Below are positions 1-7,573 of a stretch of DNA of 27,857 bases, piece by piece. Numbering within the stretch: the stretch's first letter is position 1; each line of letters opens with the position of its first letter. The DNA is taken from positions 1-27,857 of the forward strand of contig CAZRDB010000050.1 of the NCBI GenBank assembly GCA_964598695.1, in the 5' to 3' direction. Below the pieces are notes generated by a model, which ran no database searches, was not told the DNA's origin, and saw nothing but the letters and a program-made list of their open reading frames with translations. The DNA comes from CAZRDB01 sp964598695 (lineage in GTDB: Bacteria > Armatimonadota > Zipacnadia > UBA1398). A program made the position numbers and the translations under genes.

Positions 1-858
1 CTGGAGGCGATGGTCCTCCGTGAGCCGGCCGACCTGGTGCTGGGCTCGCTCGCCACGATGGGCGACCGGGCGTCGCTCCGGCGGCGGTTCGTCGAGGCCG
101 TCGACTACACCCGGAAGCACGCCGAGTGGGAGAAGGCGACGGCTGCCGGCCGCAAGCTCGACGAGCCGAGGGAGCCGCGGGGCGCCGGGCCGATCCTCCA
201 GCTCCTGCGGGGCGAGCAGCGCGCCCGCGTGGGCGCCTCCTCACGTGGCCAGATCCTCGCCGCGCTCGAGCTGGCCCGCGACTTCGGCGTGAAGCTGACG
301 CTTGACGGGGTGGTCGAGGGCTGGATCGTCGCGCGGGAACTCTCGCGCTACGACGTGGCCGTGGTGATGGCGCCGCGGCAGATGCAGTTGGCCGATGAGT
401 GGATCAACGCGGAGTCGGGCTCCACCATCGAGCAGGCGCGGATCCTGCGCGAGGCCGGGGTGCCCCTGGCGATCGTGCCGGCGAGCATCGGGTTCGACAC
501 CGGGGGCGACTTCGGCGACGATCTCTTCACCCTGCCGCTCGATGCGGCCTATGCGGTGGGCGGGGGCCTCGATGAGCAATCGGCGCTCGAGGCGATCACG
601 CTCGGCCCGGCGCGGATCCTGGGTGTCTCCGACCGGATCGGCAGCCTCGAGGTCGGCAAGGATGCCGACGTCATCGTGATGAACGGCAACCCGCTCCACT
701 ACCGCACGCTGGTCGATGTGACGCTCGTGAACGGCAAGGTCCTGTACGAGCGCGACAAGGTTCCGTACTTCTCGCACATCGGCGCCGAGCGGATCCAGCG
801 CGCCAAGCCGTGGGAGGATGCGCCCGAGGAGGAGACGCCGGCTCCGCCCGAGCCGTAG
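1..858 (+). CDS. Amidohydrolase-like protein, C-terminal part (5' end outside window)
   Basis: The frame is open from base 1, so the N-terminus is cut off by the window edge; about 285 residues remain. The tail is typical of the amidohydrolase superfamily (imidazolonepropionase-like branch): an 'ALEAITLGPARILGV' helix, then 'IGSLEVGKDADVIVMNGNP' and a closing strand 'VTLVNGKVLYERDK', where the chain returns to the beta-sandwich beside the barrel. The end is acidic and proline-rich. Relatives carry metal-binding histidines in a 'V-H-x-H' strand and again before 'EGY'. Here the matching segments read 'VGASSRGQ' (229-252) and 'LTLDGVVEGW' (295-324), with no histidine. It may therefore be a non-catalytic homologue, although the N-terminal metal site cannot be seen. 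Substrate unknown. It ends 16 bp before the convergent carbonic anhydrase gene. Confidence 0.8.
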   Translation: MEAMVLREPADLVLGSLATMGDRASLRRRFVEAVDYTRKHAEWEKATAAGRKLDEPREPRGAGPILQLLRGEQRARVGASSRGQILAALELARDFGVKLTLDGVVEGWIVARELSRYDVAVVMAPRQMQLADEWINAESGSTIEQARILREAGVPLAIVPASIGFDTGGDFGDDLFTLPLDAAYAVGGGLDEQSALEAITLGPARILGVSDRIGSLEVGKDADVIVMNGNPLHYRTLVDVTLVNGKVLYERDKVPYFSHIGAERIQRAKPWEDAPEEETPAPPEP

Positions 859-874
859 GCGCCGCGGGGCGAGG

Positions 875-1633
875 CTACGGCAGGAAGCGGACCTCGCCGG
901 TGGTGAGGTCGTAGATCGCGCCCACGATCCGCACATGGCCCGCCTCGATCGCTTCCTCGAGGATGGGCTTCGCGTGCTTGAGCGCCAGCACCGTATGGCG
1001 GACGTTGGCCTCGACCGCGTTGTCGAGCCATGCCCCGGGGAGGCCGCGCGTCTCCTCGACCACCGGCCGGATCTCCTCGATGAGACGGCCGATGGCGCCT
1101 GGCGCCGCGCCGCCCTTCTCCACGGTCGCCACCGTCGCCTGAACCGCGCCGCAGCCCGAGTGTCCCAGGACCACGATCAGGGGCGTGTGGAGATGCTCGA
1201 CGCCGTACTCGATCGTCCCGAGCGCGGCCTCGTCGACGACGTGGCCGGCCGTTCGGATGACGAACAGGTCGCCGATGCCGCGGTCGAAGAGGATCTCGGG
1301 CGGCACGCGGGAGTCGGCGCAGCCCACGATGGTGGCGAACGGCTTCTGGCCGCGGGCCACCTCGGCTAGGCGCGCCGCCGACCCGTTCGGGTGCACCGGC
1401 CTCCCGCGCACGAAGCGGTCGTTGCCGTCGCGCAGCAGGTTGAGCGCATCCTGCGCGCCCGGGGCCGCCGCGTCGTTCGTTGCCTGGGCGGGCTCCCCGT
1501 GGGTCGTGGCCGGCTGGGCCGTCGAGGCCCGCGGTCCCGAGTCGAGCGCGAGGGCCCCCACCGTCAGGGCGGCCAGGGCCAGGAGACACAGCGCTACCGC
1601 GGGCCAGGGCGCTCTCGATCGCGTGCGGGCCAT
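875..1633 (-). CDS. Exported beta-class carbonic anhydrase
   Basis: Interconverts CO2 and bicarbonate with a zinc ion. The 252-residue product has a basic start and a long hydrophobic segment (about residues 10-30), so it is a signal peptide or membrane anchor and the enzyme should act outside the cytoplasm. The fold starts near residue 62 with 'LLRDGNDRFVRG'. The zinc ligands are visible as Cys105 in 'GCADSRVPPE', His158 and Cys161 in 'LGHSGCGAV'; the Asp107/Arg109 dyad is present. The usual 'AGN' after the second strand reads 'AGH'. The C-terminus 'IYDLTTGEVRFLP' is the normal family end, so the gene is complete. The ATG at 1633 has a strong ribosome site on the minus strand (AAAGGAG, 1641-1647) 7 bases upstream. 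It is transcribed divergently from the hydrolase at 1774. Confidence 0.93.
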   Translation of the reverse strand: MARTRSRAPWPAVALCLLALAALTVGALALDSGPRASTAQPATTHGEPAQATNDAAAPGAQDALNLLRDGNDRFVRGRPVHPNGSAARLAEVARGQKPFATIVGCADSRVPPEILFDRGIGDLFVIRTAGHVVDEAALGTIEYGVEHLHTPLIVVLGHSGCGAVQATVATVEKGGAAPGAIGRLIEEIRPVVEETRGLPGAWLDNAVEANVRHTVLALKHAKPILEEAIEAGHVRIVGAIYDLTTGEVRFLP

Positions 1634-1740
1634 TGCGGGGCTCCTTTCGAGCGTGGGGACGTCTTACGGGATGACGTGTACCGCTTTTCGGGCGGGTGAA
1701 GGCGCCTCCTGCCACGACTGCGGCGCGCGGGTGTCTCTTC

Positions 1741-1749
1741 TGCTATGCT
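1741..1749 (+). promoter_or_regulatory. Possible extended -10 element for the hydrolase/amrS unit
   Basis: TGCTATGCT fits an extended -10 (TGn plus TATGCT, 4 of 6 consensus bases). It lies 24 bases before the ATG at 1774. It would give a very short leader starting close to the ribosome site GAGGAGG (1758-1764). No convincing -35 is seen, so this is a weak call. Confidence 0.3.
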
Positions 1750-1773
1750 CGACTCCTGAGGAGGACTGTTCCC

Positions 1774-2793
1774 ATGCGTATCCGTCGCGCGTTGCCCTTC
1801 GCGATCCTGGTCTGCCTCGCGCTCCTGGCCCTCGCCGGCTGGGCGCAAGAGGCGACGGAGACCCCCACGGACTGGGAGTCGCTCGCGGCGCAGTACAACT
1901 ACGACCCATCCCTGCCGCTCGACGTGAGCGCGGCCGGTGAGATCGTCGCCGACGGCCAGCTCCGCCGCGTCGAGTTCACCAGCGTCAACGAACAGCGCGT
2001 GCCCGCGATGGTGGGGCTCCCCGCTGCGGGCCAGCACGGCGCCGGCCCGTATCCCGCGGTTGTCTTGGGCCACGGCCTGGGCGGCTCGAAGGACGACAGC
2101 GGGCTGCGCATGGCGGCCCAGATGATGCTGATGCAGGGCTACGCCACCATCACGATCGACTACCCCAACCACGGCGAGCGACGCTCGTCCGAGATGGCCC
2201 AGCTCAAGGGCCTGACCGACCCGACCCAGATGACGCCCGAACTCGCGGCCGCCCTGTTCGAGCAGATCCTGCAGGGCGCGAAGCAGACCGTCTTCGACCA
2301 GCGCCGCGCGGTCGACTACCTGTGCTCGCTGCCGCAGATCGACAGGGACCACATCGGCTACGCCGGCGTCTCGCTCGGCGCGATCCTCGGCACGGTCTTC
2401 ACGGCGGTCGAGCCTCGGGTCAAGGCCAGTGTCCTGATCGTCGGCGGGGCCGACTGGAAGCTGCTCCTCGAGAAGAGCATGATCCCCGGCCTGCCGGAAG
2501 CGCGCGCGCAGGGCGCGGTGAACGCGGAGGAGCTGGGGAGCCGGCTTGCCGTTTCCGACCCGAAGTACTTCGCGAGCCATGTGCAGTGCCCGACGCTCCT
2601 GCTGTTCGGCGCCCAGGACGACATCGTCCCCTACGAGCCGTGCGGCAAGCTCCTCGGCGAGCTGATGGGCGGCCCGAAGACGATCCAGGTGCTCGAGGAC
2701 TGGGGCCACGGCCCCAAGCCCGGCGCGAGCTTCCTCCCGTTGCTGACCCTGCTGCAGCAGTTCCTCACGACGAACCTGCAGCCCGCGCAGTAG
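1774..2793 (+). CDS. Secreted alpha/beta hydrolase (dienelactone hydrolase/lipase-like)
   Basis: A 339-residue serine hydrolase with a signal peptide (basic 'MRIRR', hydrophobic core, likely cleavage after 'AGWA' near residue 24). Fold landmarks in order are the oxyanion region 'VVLGHGLGGS' (97-105), the nucleophile elbow 'GVSLG' with Ser200, an acid strand 'LLFGAQDDIVP' (Asp282/283) and 'DWGHGP' with His312. The triad is therefore complete. The 'YPNHGER' loop resembles dienelactone-hydrolase and acetyl-xylan-esterase-like proteins. The true substrate cannot be read from sequence; an ester is likely. A GTG further upstream (1696) is also in frame, but the ATG at 1774 has a GAGGAGG ribosome site at 1758-1764 and begins the signal peptide, so it is preferred. 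The next gene starts 23 bp downstream, suggesting co-transcription. Confidence 0.88.
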   Translation: MRIRRALPFAILVCLALLALAGWAQEATETPTDWESLAAQYNYDPSLPLDVSAAGEIVADGQLRRVEFTSVNEQRVPAMVGLPAAGQHGAGPYPAVVLGHGLGGSKDDSGLRMAAQMMLMQGYATITIDYPNHGERRSSEMAQLKGLTDPTQMTPELAAALFEQILQGAKQTVFDQRRAVDYLCSLPQIDRDHIGYAGVSLGAILGTVFTAVEPRVKASVLIVGGADWKLLLEKSMIPGLPEARAQGAVNAEELGSRLAVSDPKYFASHVQCPTLLLFGAQDDIVPYEPCGKLLGELMGGPKTIQVLEDWGHGPKPGASFLPLLTLLQQFLTTNLQPAQ

Positions 2794-2816
2794 CGAAGAC
2801 CGCGGAGGGCCCGGCG

Positions 2817-3827
2817 ATGGCCCGCACGGAGGCCCACCGAGCGGAGTACTGGGAGCCGGCAGGGGAACAGAGCGTCCTCTGCCGACTCTGTCCGCACGAG
2901 TGCCGGATCGCCCCCGGCTCGGCCGGCCGCTGCGGGGCGCGGCGCAACGAGGGCGGAGTGCTGGTCGCCGCCACGTACGGCGTGCTCGCGGCCGCCCACG
3001 ACGATCCCATCGAGAAGAAGCCGTTGTGGCACTTCCACCCGGGCCGGGAGATCCTCTCCGTCGGCTCGTGGGGCTGCAACCTCCGCTGCTGCTACTGCCA
3101 GAACCACCACCTCTCGCAGGAGGCCGGCGAGGGCTGTCTCCGCGCGCCGGGGGATCTGGTCGCGCTGGCGGCGCGCGCCCCGGGCAACCTCGGCGTGGCC
3201 TTCACCTACAACGAGCCGCTGATCGGCTTCGAGTATGTCCGAGACTGCGCCCGGCTCCTCCGCGAGCGCGGCCTCCGGGTGGTTCTCGTCACGAACGGCT
3301 TCCTGAACCCGGAGCCGCTGGAGGAGCTGCTTCCCTGGGTCGATGCGGCCAACGTCGATCTCAAGAGCCTGGACGACGGCTTCTACGACGCGCTATGCTC
3401 CGCGCGGCTCGCCCCGGTCCTCGAGGGCCTGCGGCGGTTCCATCGGCACACCCACCTCGAGGTCACGAAGCTGCTGGTCACGGGCCACGTCGACGCCGTC
3501 GCGGACGCCGAGCGCGTGGCGGAGTGGATCGCGGCCGAGCTGTCGCCGGAGGTGCCGCTGCACCTCTCGCGGTACTTCCCGCGCTACCGCTGGTCGGCGC
3601 CGGAGACCTCGGAGGCGATGCTCCACCAAGCTCTCGAGCGCGCCGGCCGCCACCTGCACTACGTCTACGCCGGCAACACGATGCGGCGCGAGGGCTCCGA
3701 CACCTCCTGCCCGGGGTGCGGTAGCCTGCTCATCCGCCGCGACGGCTACCGGGTCCGCGTCAGCGGCCTCGAGCCCGGCGGGGTCTGCGCCACGTGCGCC
3801 AGGAAGGTGCCTGTCGTTGGGATCTAG
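2817..3827 (+). CDS. amrS: AmmeMemoRadiSam-type radical SAM enzyme
   Basis: A 336-residue radical SAM protein of the pyruvate-formate-lyase-activating-enzyme-like group. An N-terminal cysteine motif 'CRLCPHEC' (22-29) is followed by 'GRCGARRNEGG'. The radical SAM cluster motif CxxxCxxC is Cys87, Cys91 and Cys94 in 'CNLRCCYCQN'. The partial TIM barrel carries 'FTYNEP', 'LVTNGF' and 'ANVDLKS'. The C-terminus has a rubredoxin-like zinc ribbon with cysteines at 298, 301, 324 and 327. This order matches the AmrS family, which is usually found with AMMECR1- and Memo-type partners; neither is in this window. The reaction it catalyses is not established. The start ATG at 2817 has a GGAGG site at 2804-2808. 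The 3' end overlaps maf by 11 bases. Confidence 0.9.
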   Translation: MARTEAHRAEYWEPAGEQSVLCRLCPHECRIAPGSAGRCGARRNEGGVLVAATYGVLAAAHDDPIEKKPLWHFHPGREILSVGSWGCNLRCCYCQNHHLSQEAGEGCLRAPGDLVALAARAPGNLGVAFTYNEPLIGFEYVRDCARLLRERGLRVVLVTNGFLNPEPLEELLPWVDAANVDLKSLDDGFYDALCSARLAPVLEGLRRFHRHTHLEVTKLLVTGHVDAVADAERVAEWIAAELSPEVPLHLSRYFPRYRWSAPETSEAMLHQALERAGRHLHYVYAGNTMRREGSDTSCPGCGSLLIRRDGYRVRVSGLEPGGVCATCARKVPVVGI

Positions 3828-4422
3828 CGCTCTACCGCCCGTCATCCTCGCCTCGGAGTCTCCCCGCCGCCGCGAGCTGCTCTCCCGGATCCTCCCCCGC
3901 TTCGAAGTCGTCCCCGCCGGGATCGACGAGGAGGCCGCCGGCGCGTCCGCCCCGACCCCCGGGGCGGCGGCGCTCGCCTCCGCGCTCGCGAAGGCCCGCG
4001 CGATCCACGCGACACGGCCCGAGGCCCTGGTCCTCGGCTGCGACACGGTGGTGATCGTCGACGGTCGGGCGCTCGGCAAGCCGCGCGACGAGGCCGACGC
4101 CGTGGCGATGGTCCTGGCCCTGGCCGGCCGCAGCCACGAGGTGGCGACGGGGATCGCCCTGGTCCTCCCCGGGGCCGAGGGCGGCGCCCTGGAGGCTGTC
4201 GAGCGGACGACGGTCGTCTTCCGGCCCTTCGGCGAGCAACAGGCGCGTGCCTATGTTGCACAGGGGGAGAGCATTGACAAGGCTGGAGCGTATGGGATAC
4301 AAGGTCTTGGCTCTCTGCTTGTGGAGCGGATTGAGGGCTGCTACTACAACGTGGTCGGCCTACCGCTGCACCGCCTCGGGCGGATGCTCGAAGAGGCGGG
4401 CTTCGAGCTGTTCCCACCGTAG
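3817..4422 (+). CDS. maf: Maf family nucleotide pyrophosphatase
   Basis: A cytoplasmic 201-residue enzyme that hydrolyses non-canonical or excess nucleoside triphosphates to monophosphates. Signature segments are 'LASESPRRRELL' near residue 11, 'LGCDTVVIVDG' with the presumed catalytic Asp76, 'LGKPRD', 'GRSHEVATGIAL' and 'IDKAGAYGIQGLG', all in family order and spacing. Length is normal. No ATG fits: the only good start is TTG at 3817, inside the end of amrS, with ribosome site AGGAAGG at 3801-3807 and 9-base spacing. The overlap suggests translation coupled to amrS. Genes for Maf next to mreB are a recurring bacterial arrangement, which supports the call. Confidence 0.93.
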   Translation: MGSSALPPVILASESPRRRELLSRILPRFEVVPAGIDEEAAGASAPTPGAAALASALAKARAIHATRPEALVLGCDTVVIVDGRALGKPRDEADAVAMVLALAGRSHEVATGIALVLPGAEGGALEAVERTTVVFRPFGEQQARAYVAQGESIDKAGAYGIQGLGSLLVERIEGCYYNVVGLPLHRLGRMLEEAGFELFPP

Positions 4423-4470
4423 GCGAAGGGACTTGCTCACGTGTTCGGGTACCGCACCGGGGAACGACCG

Positions 4471-5529
<1,059 letters not shown>

Positions 5530-5531
5530 CG

Positions 5532-6347
5532 GTGGACGACGGCGCGCTCCGGATGTCGCCCCGGCCCGAGCTTGCCGCGCGCCCGGACCGTATCCCCGGC
5601 CGCGCCATCGCCTCCTGGCTCCTCGTCGGCCTCATGCTCGGCTTCTCGGCCGCGTTCTTCCGCTCCCACAAGCAGGCCGTGCTCGCCTCGCGTGCCGCCG
5701 AGGGACTCTTCGAGCAGGCCGCCTACCGCTACGAGGTCCTCGGCCCCCGGTTCGGCAGCGAGGACTACCTCACCCCGGCCCTCGCCGAGCTGAACCGGGC
5801 CTGTGAGGCCGCTCAGCCCGGCCAGCGGATGGAGGAGCGCGTCGGCGACTGGCTCGTCTCCAAGGGCCTGCACGAGGAGGCAACCGAGTTCTACCTGCGC
5901 GCCCTCGCGCGCCGGCCGAGCGCACCGCTCGCCAAGAACGCCGGGCGTGCGGCGGCGACGGCCCGCGACACCGATGCCGTCGCCCAGGCCTACGGCGTCT
6001 GGATCCGGCTCGCGCCCCGTGATCCCGAGCCCTACAACTCGCTCGGCTACTACTACGCGGTCGAGGGCGTTCGGCTCGACGAGGCCGAGCGCCTTGTCCG
6101 GCAGGGCCTGCGGCTGTGCCCGCCGGGCAGCCTCACGCTCCTCGAGCTGCAGGACTCCCTCGCCTGGGTCTACTACCGTCAGCAGCGGTACGCCGAGGCG
6201 TGGGGGATCATGCAGGAGATCGCCCGGACGGGCCTCCACCAGCTCGACCCGATCATCTACGAGCACTACCTCGCGATCCGCCGCGAGGCCGAGCAGACGC
6301 CCGCCCCGATCGAGCAGGGGCCGCAGGGCGCTGCGAAGGACGCGTGA
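5532..6347 (+). CDS. Membrane-anchored TPR protein of unknown function
   Basis: A 271-residue protein with one predicted transmembrane segment (about residues 25-43, 'IASWLLVGLMLGFSAAFF'). It is followed by helical repeats of TPR type: 'GLHEEATEFYLRALARRPS', 'DTDAVAQAYGVWIRLAPRD' and 'QRYAEAWGIMQEIA', with a 'PEPYNSLGYYYAVEG' turn. The chain ends in a Pro/Gln tail. TPR arrays bind other proteins, and the N-in topology would place them outside the cytoplasm. The GTG at 5532 is 2 bases after the mreB stop, with GGAG at 5520-5523 as ribosome site; ATG at 5553 is an alternative. The stop overlaps the deoB start by one base. The position where mreC/mreD often stand suggests, but does not prove, an envelope role. 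Confidence 0.85.
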   Translation: MDDGALRMSPRPELAARPDRIPGRAIASWLLVGLMLGFSAAFFRSHKQAVLASRAAEGLFEQAAYRYEVLGPRFGSEDYLTPALAELNRACEAAQPGQRMEERVGDWLVSKGLHEEATEFYLRALARRPSAPLAKNAGRAAATARDTDAVAQAYGVWIRLAPRDPEPYNSLGYYYAVEGVRLDEAERLVRQGLRLCPPGSLTLLELQDSLAWVYYRQQRYAEAWGIMQEIARTGLHQLDPIIYEHYLAIRREAEQTPAPIEQGPQGAAKDA

Positions 6348-7498
6348 TGCGCGCATTCCTCCTGGTCATCGACGGCCTGGGCTGCGGAGCGATGCCGGAC
6401 GCGGCCCGGTACGGCGACGAGGGGAGCAACACGCTCGCGAACACCGCGGAGGCCGTCGATGGCCTGGCGCTGCCGCACCTGGCGGGTCTCGGCCTCGGCC
6501 ACATCCTGCCCATCCGCGGCGTCCCCGCGGTGGCCCGGCCCACGGGCCTGTACGGGCGCATGGCCGAGCGCTCGGCCGGCAAGGATACGACCACCGGCCA
6601 CTGGGAGCTGGCGGGCCTGCCCGTCGAGCAGCCCTTCCCGGTCTACCCCCGCGGCTTCCCTCGCGAGGTGATCGAGCCGTTCGAGGAGGCCGTCGGGCGC
6701 AAGGTGCTCGGAAACGTGCCGGCCTCGGGGACCGTGATCCTCGATGAGTTGGGCGCGCGGCACCTCGCAACCGGCCGGCCGATCGTCTACACCTCGGCCG
6801 ACAGCGTCTTCCAGGTGGCAGCCCACGAGGCGGTTGTGCCCGTCGAGCAGCTCTACGAGTGGTGCCGGATCGCCCGGGCCCAGCTCGCCGGCGCGCACGC
6901 CGTGTGCCGGGTCATCGCGCGTCCCTTCGAGGGGGAGCCGGGCGAGTTCCGGCGGACGCCGCGTCGCAGGGACTTCTCGCTCGCGCCGCACGGCGAGACG
7001 CTGCTCGATCGAGTCCTCGCGGCCGGGATGTCGGTCCGGGGCGTCGGGAAGATCGACGACATCTTCGCGGGACGCGGCCTGACCGACTGCGTCCACACGC
7101 GCGACAACGAGGACGGGGTCGAGCGGATCCTGGAGCGGCTCCGGACGCCGTTCGACGGCCTGCTGTTCGCCAATCTGGTCGACACCGACATGCGCTGGGG
7201 CCACCGCAACGACGCCGAGGGCTACGCGCGCTCGCTCGAGGGGTTCGACCGGCGCCTGCCGGAACTCCTCACCGCGGCGGCAGGCGACCTGGTGCTGATC
7301 ACGGGCGACCACGGCGTCGATCCGACCACGGCATCGACCGACCACTCGCGCGAGTACGTGCCCATCGTCATCCGCCACCCCGCGGGCCTGGCGGGGCCAG
7401 TCGGAACGCGCGAGACCTTCGCCGACGTCGCGGCCACGCTCGCGGCGTGGCTGGGGCTCGCCCCGATCGGCCCCGGGCGGTCGATGCTGGACCGCTGA
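6347..7498 (+). CDS. deoB: Phosphopentomutase
   Basis: Interconverts ribose or deoxyribose 1-phosphate and 5-phosphate in nucleoside salvage; cytoplasmic and Mn-dependent. The 383-residue chain belongs to the alkaline phosphatase superfamily. Visible marks are 'IDGLGCGAMPDA' with metal ligand Asp9, 'GKDTTTGHWE' with the phosphorylated threonine expected at Thr81, 'YTSADSVFQVAAHE', the 'GEFRRTPRRRDFS' substrate loop, 'GVGKIDDIFAG', 'NLVDTDMRWGHRND' and 'LVLITGDHGVDP' followed by 'TDHSREYVPI'. All metal-site regions are intact and the length is normal. The ATG overlaps the preceding TPR stop by one base (TGATG), so it is probably translated by coupling. Confidence 0.96.
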   Translation: MRAFLLVIDGLGCGAMPDAARYGDEGSNTLANTAEAVDGLALPHLAGLGLGHILPIRGVPAVARPTGLYGRMAERSAGKDTTTGHWELAGLPVEQPFPVYPRGFPREVIEPFEEAVGRKVLGNVPASGTVILDELGARHLATGRPIVYTSADSVFQVAAHEAVVPVEQLYEWCRIARAQLAGAHAVCRVIARPFEGEPGEFRRTPRRRDFSLAPHGETLLDRVLAAGMSVRGVGKIDDIFAGRGLTDCVHTRDNEDGVERILERLRTPFDGLLFANLVDTDMRWGHRNDAEGYARSLEGFDRRLPELLTAAAGDLVLITGDHGVDPTTASTDHSREYVPIVIRHPAGLAGPVGTRETFADVAATLAAWLGLAPIGPGRSMLDR

Positions 7499-7573
7499 GC
7501 CGGCCTCGCGGCAGGTCTCCGCGGAGCCGTGGGGAACCGTACCGGCGGATCGGGGACGGGAAGGATGCCGCCG

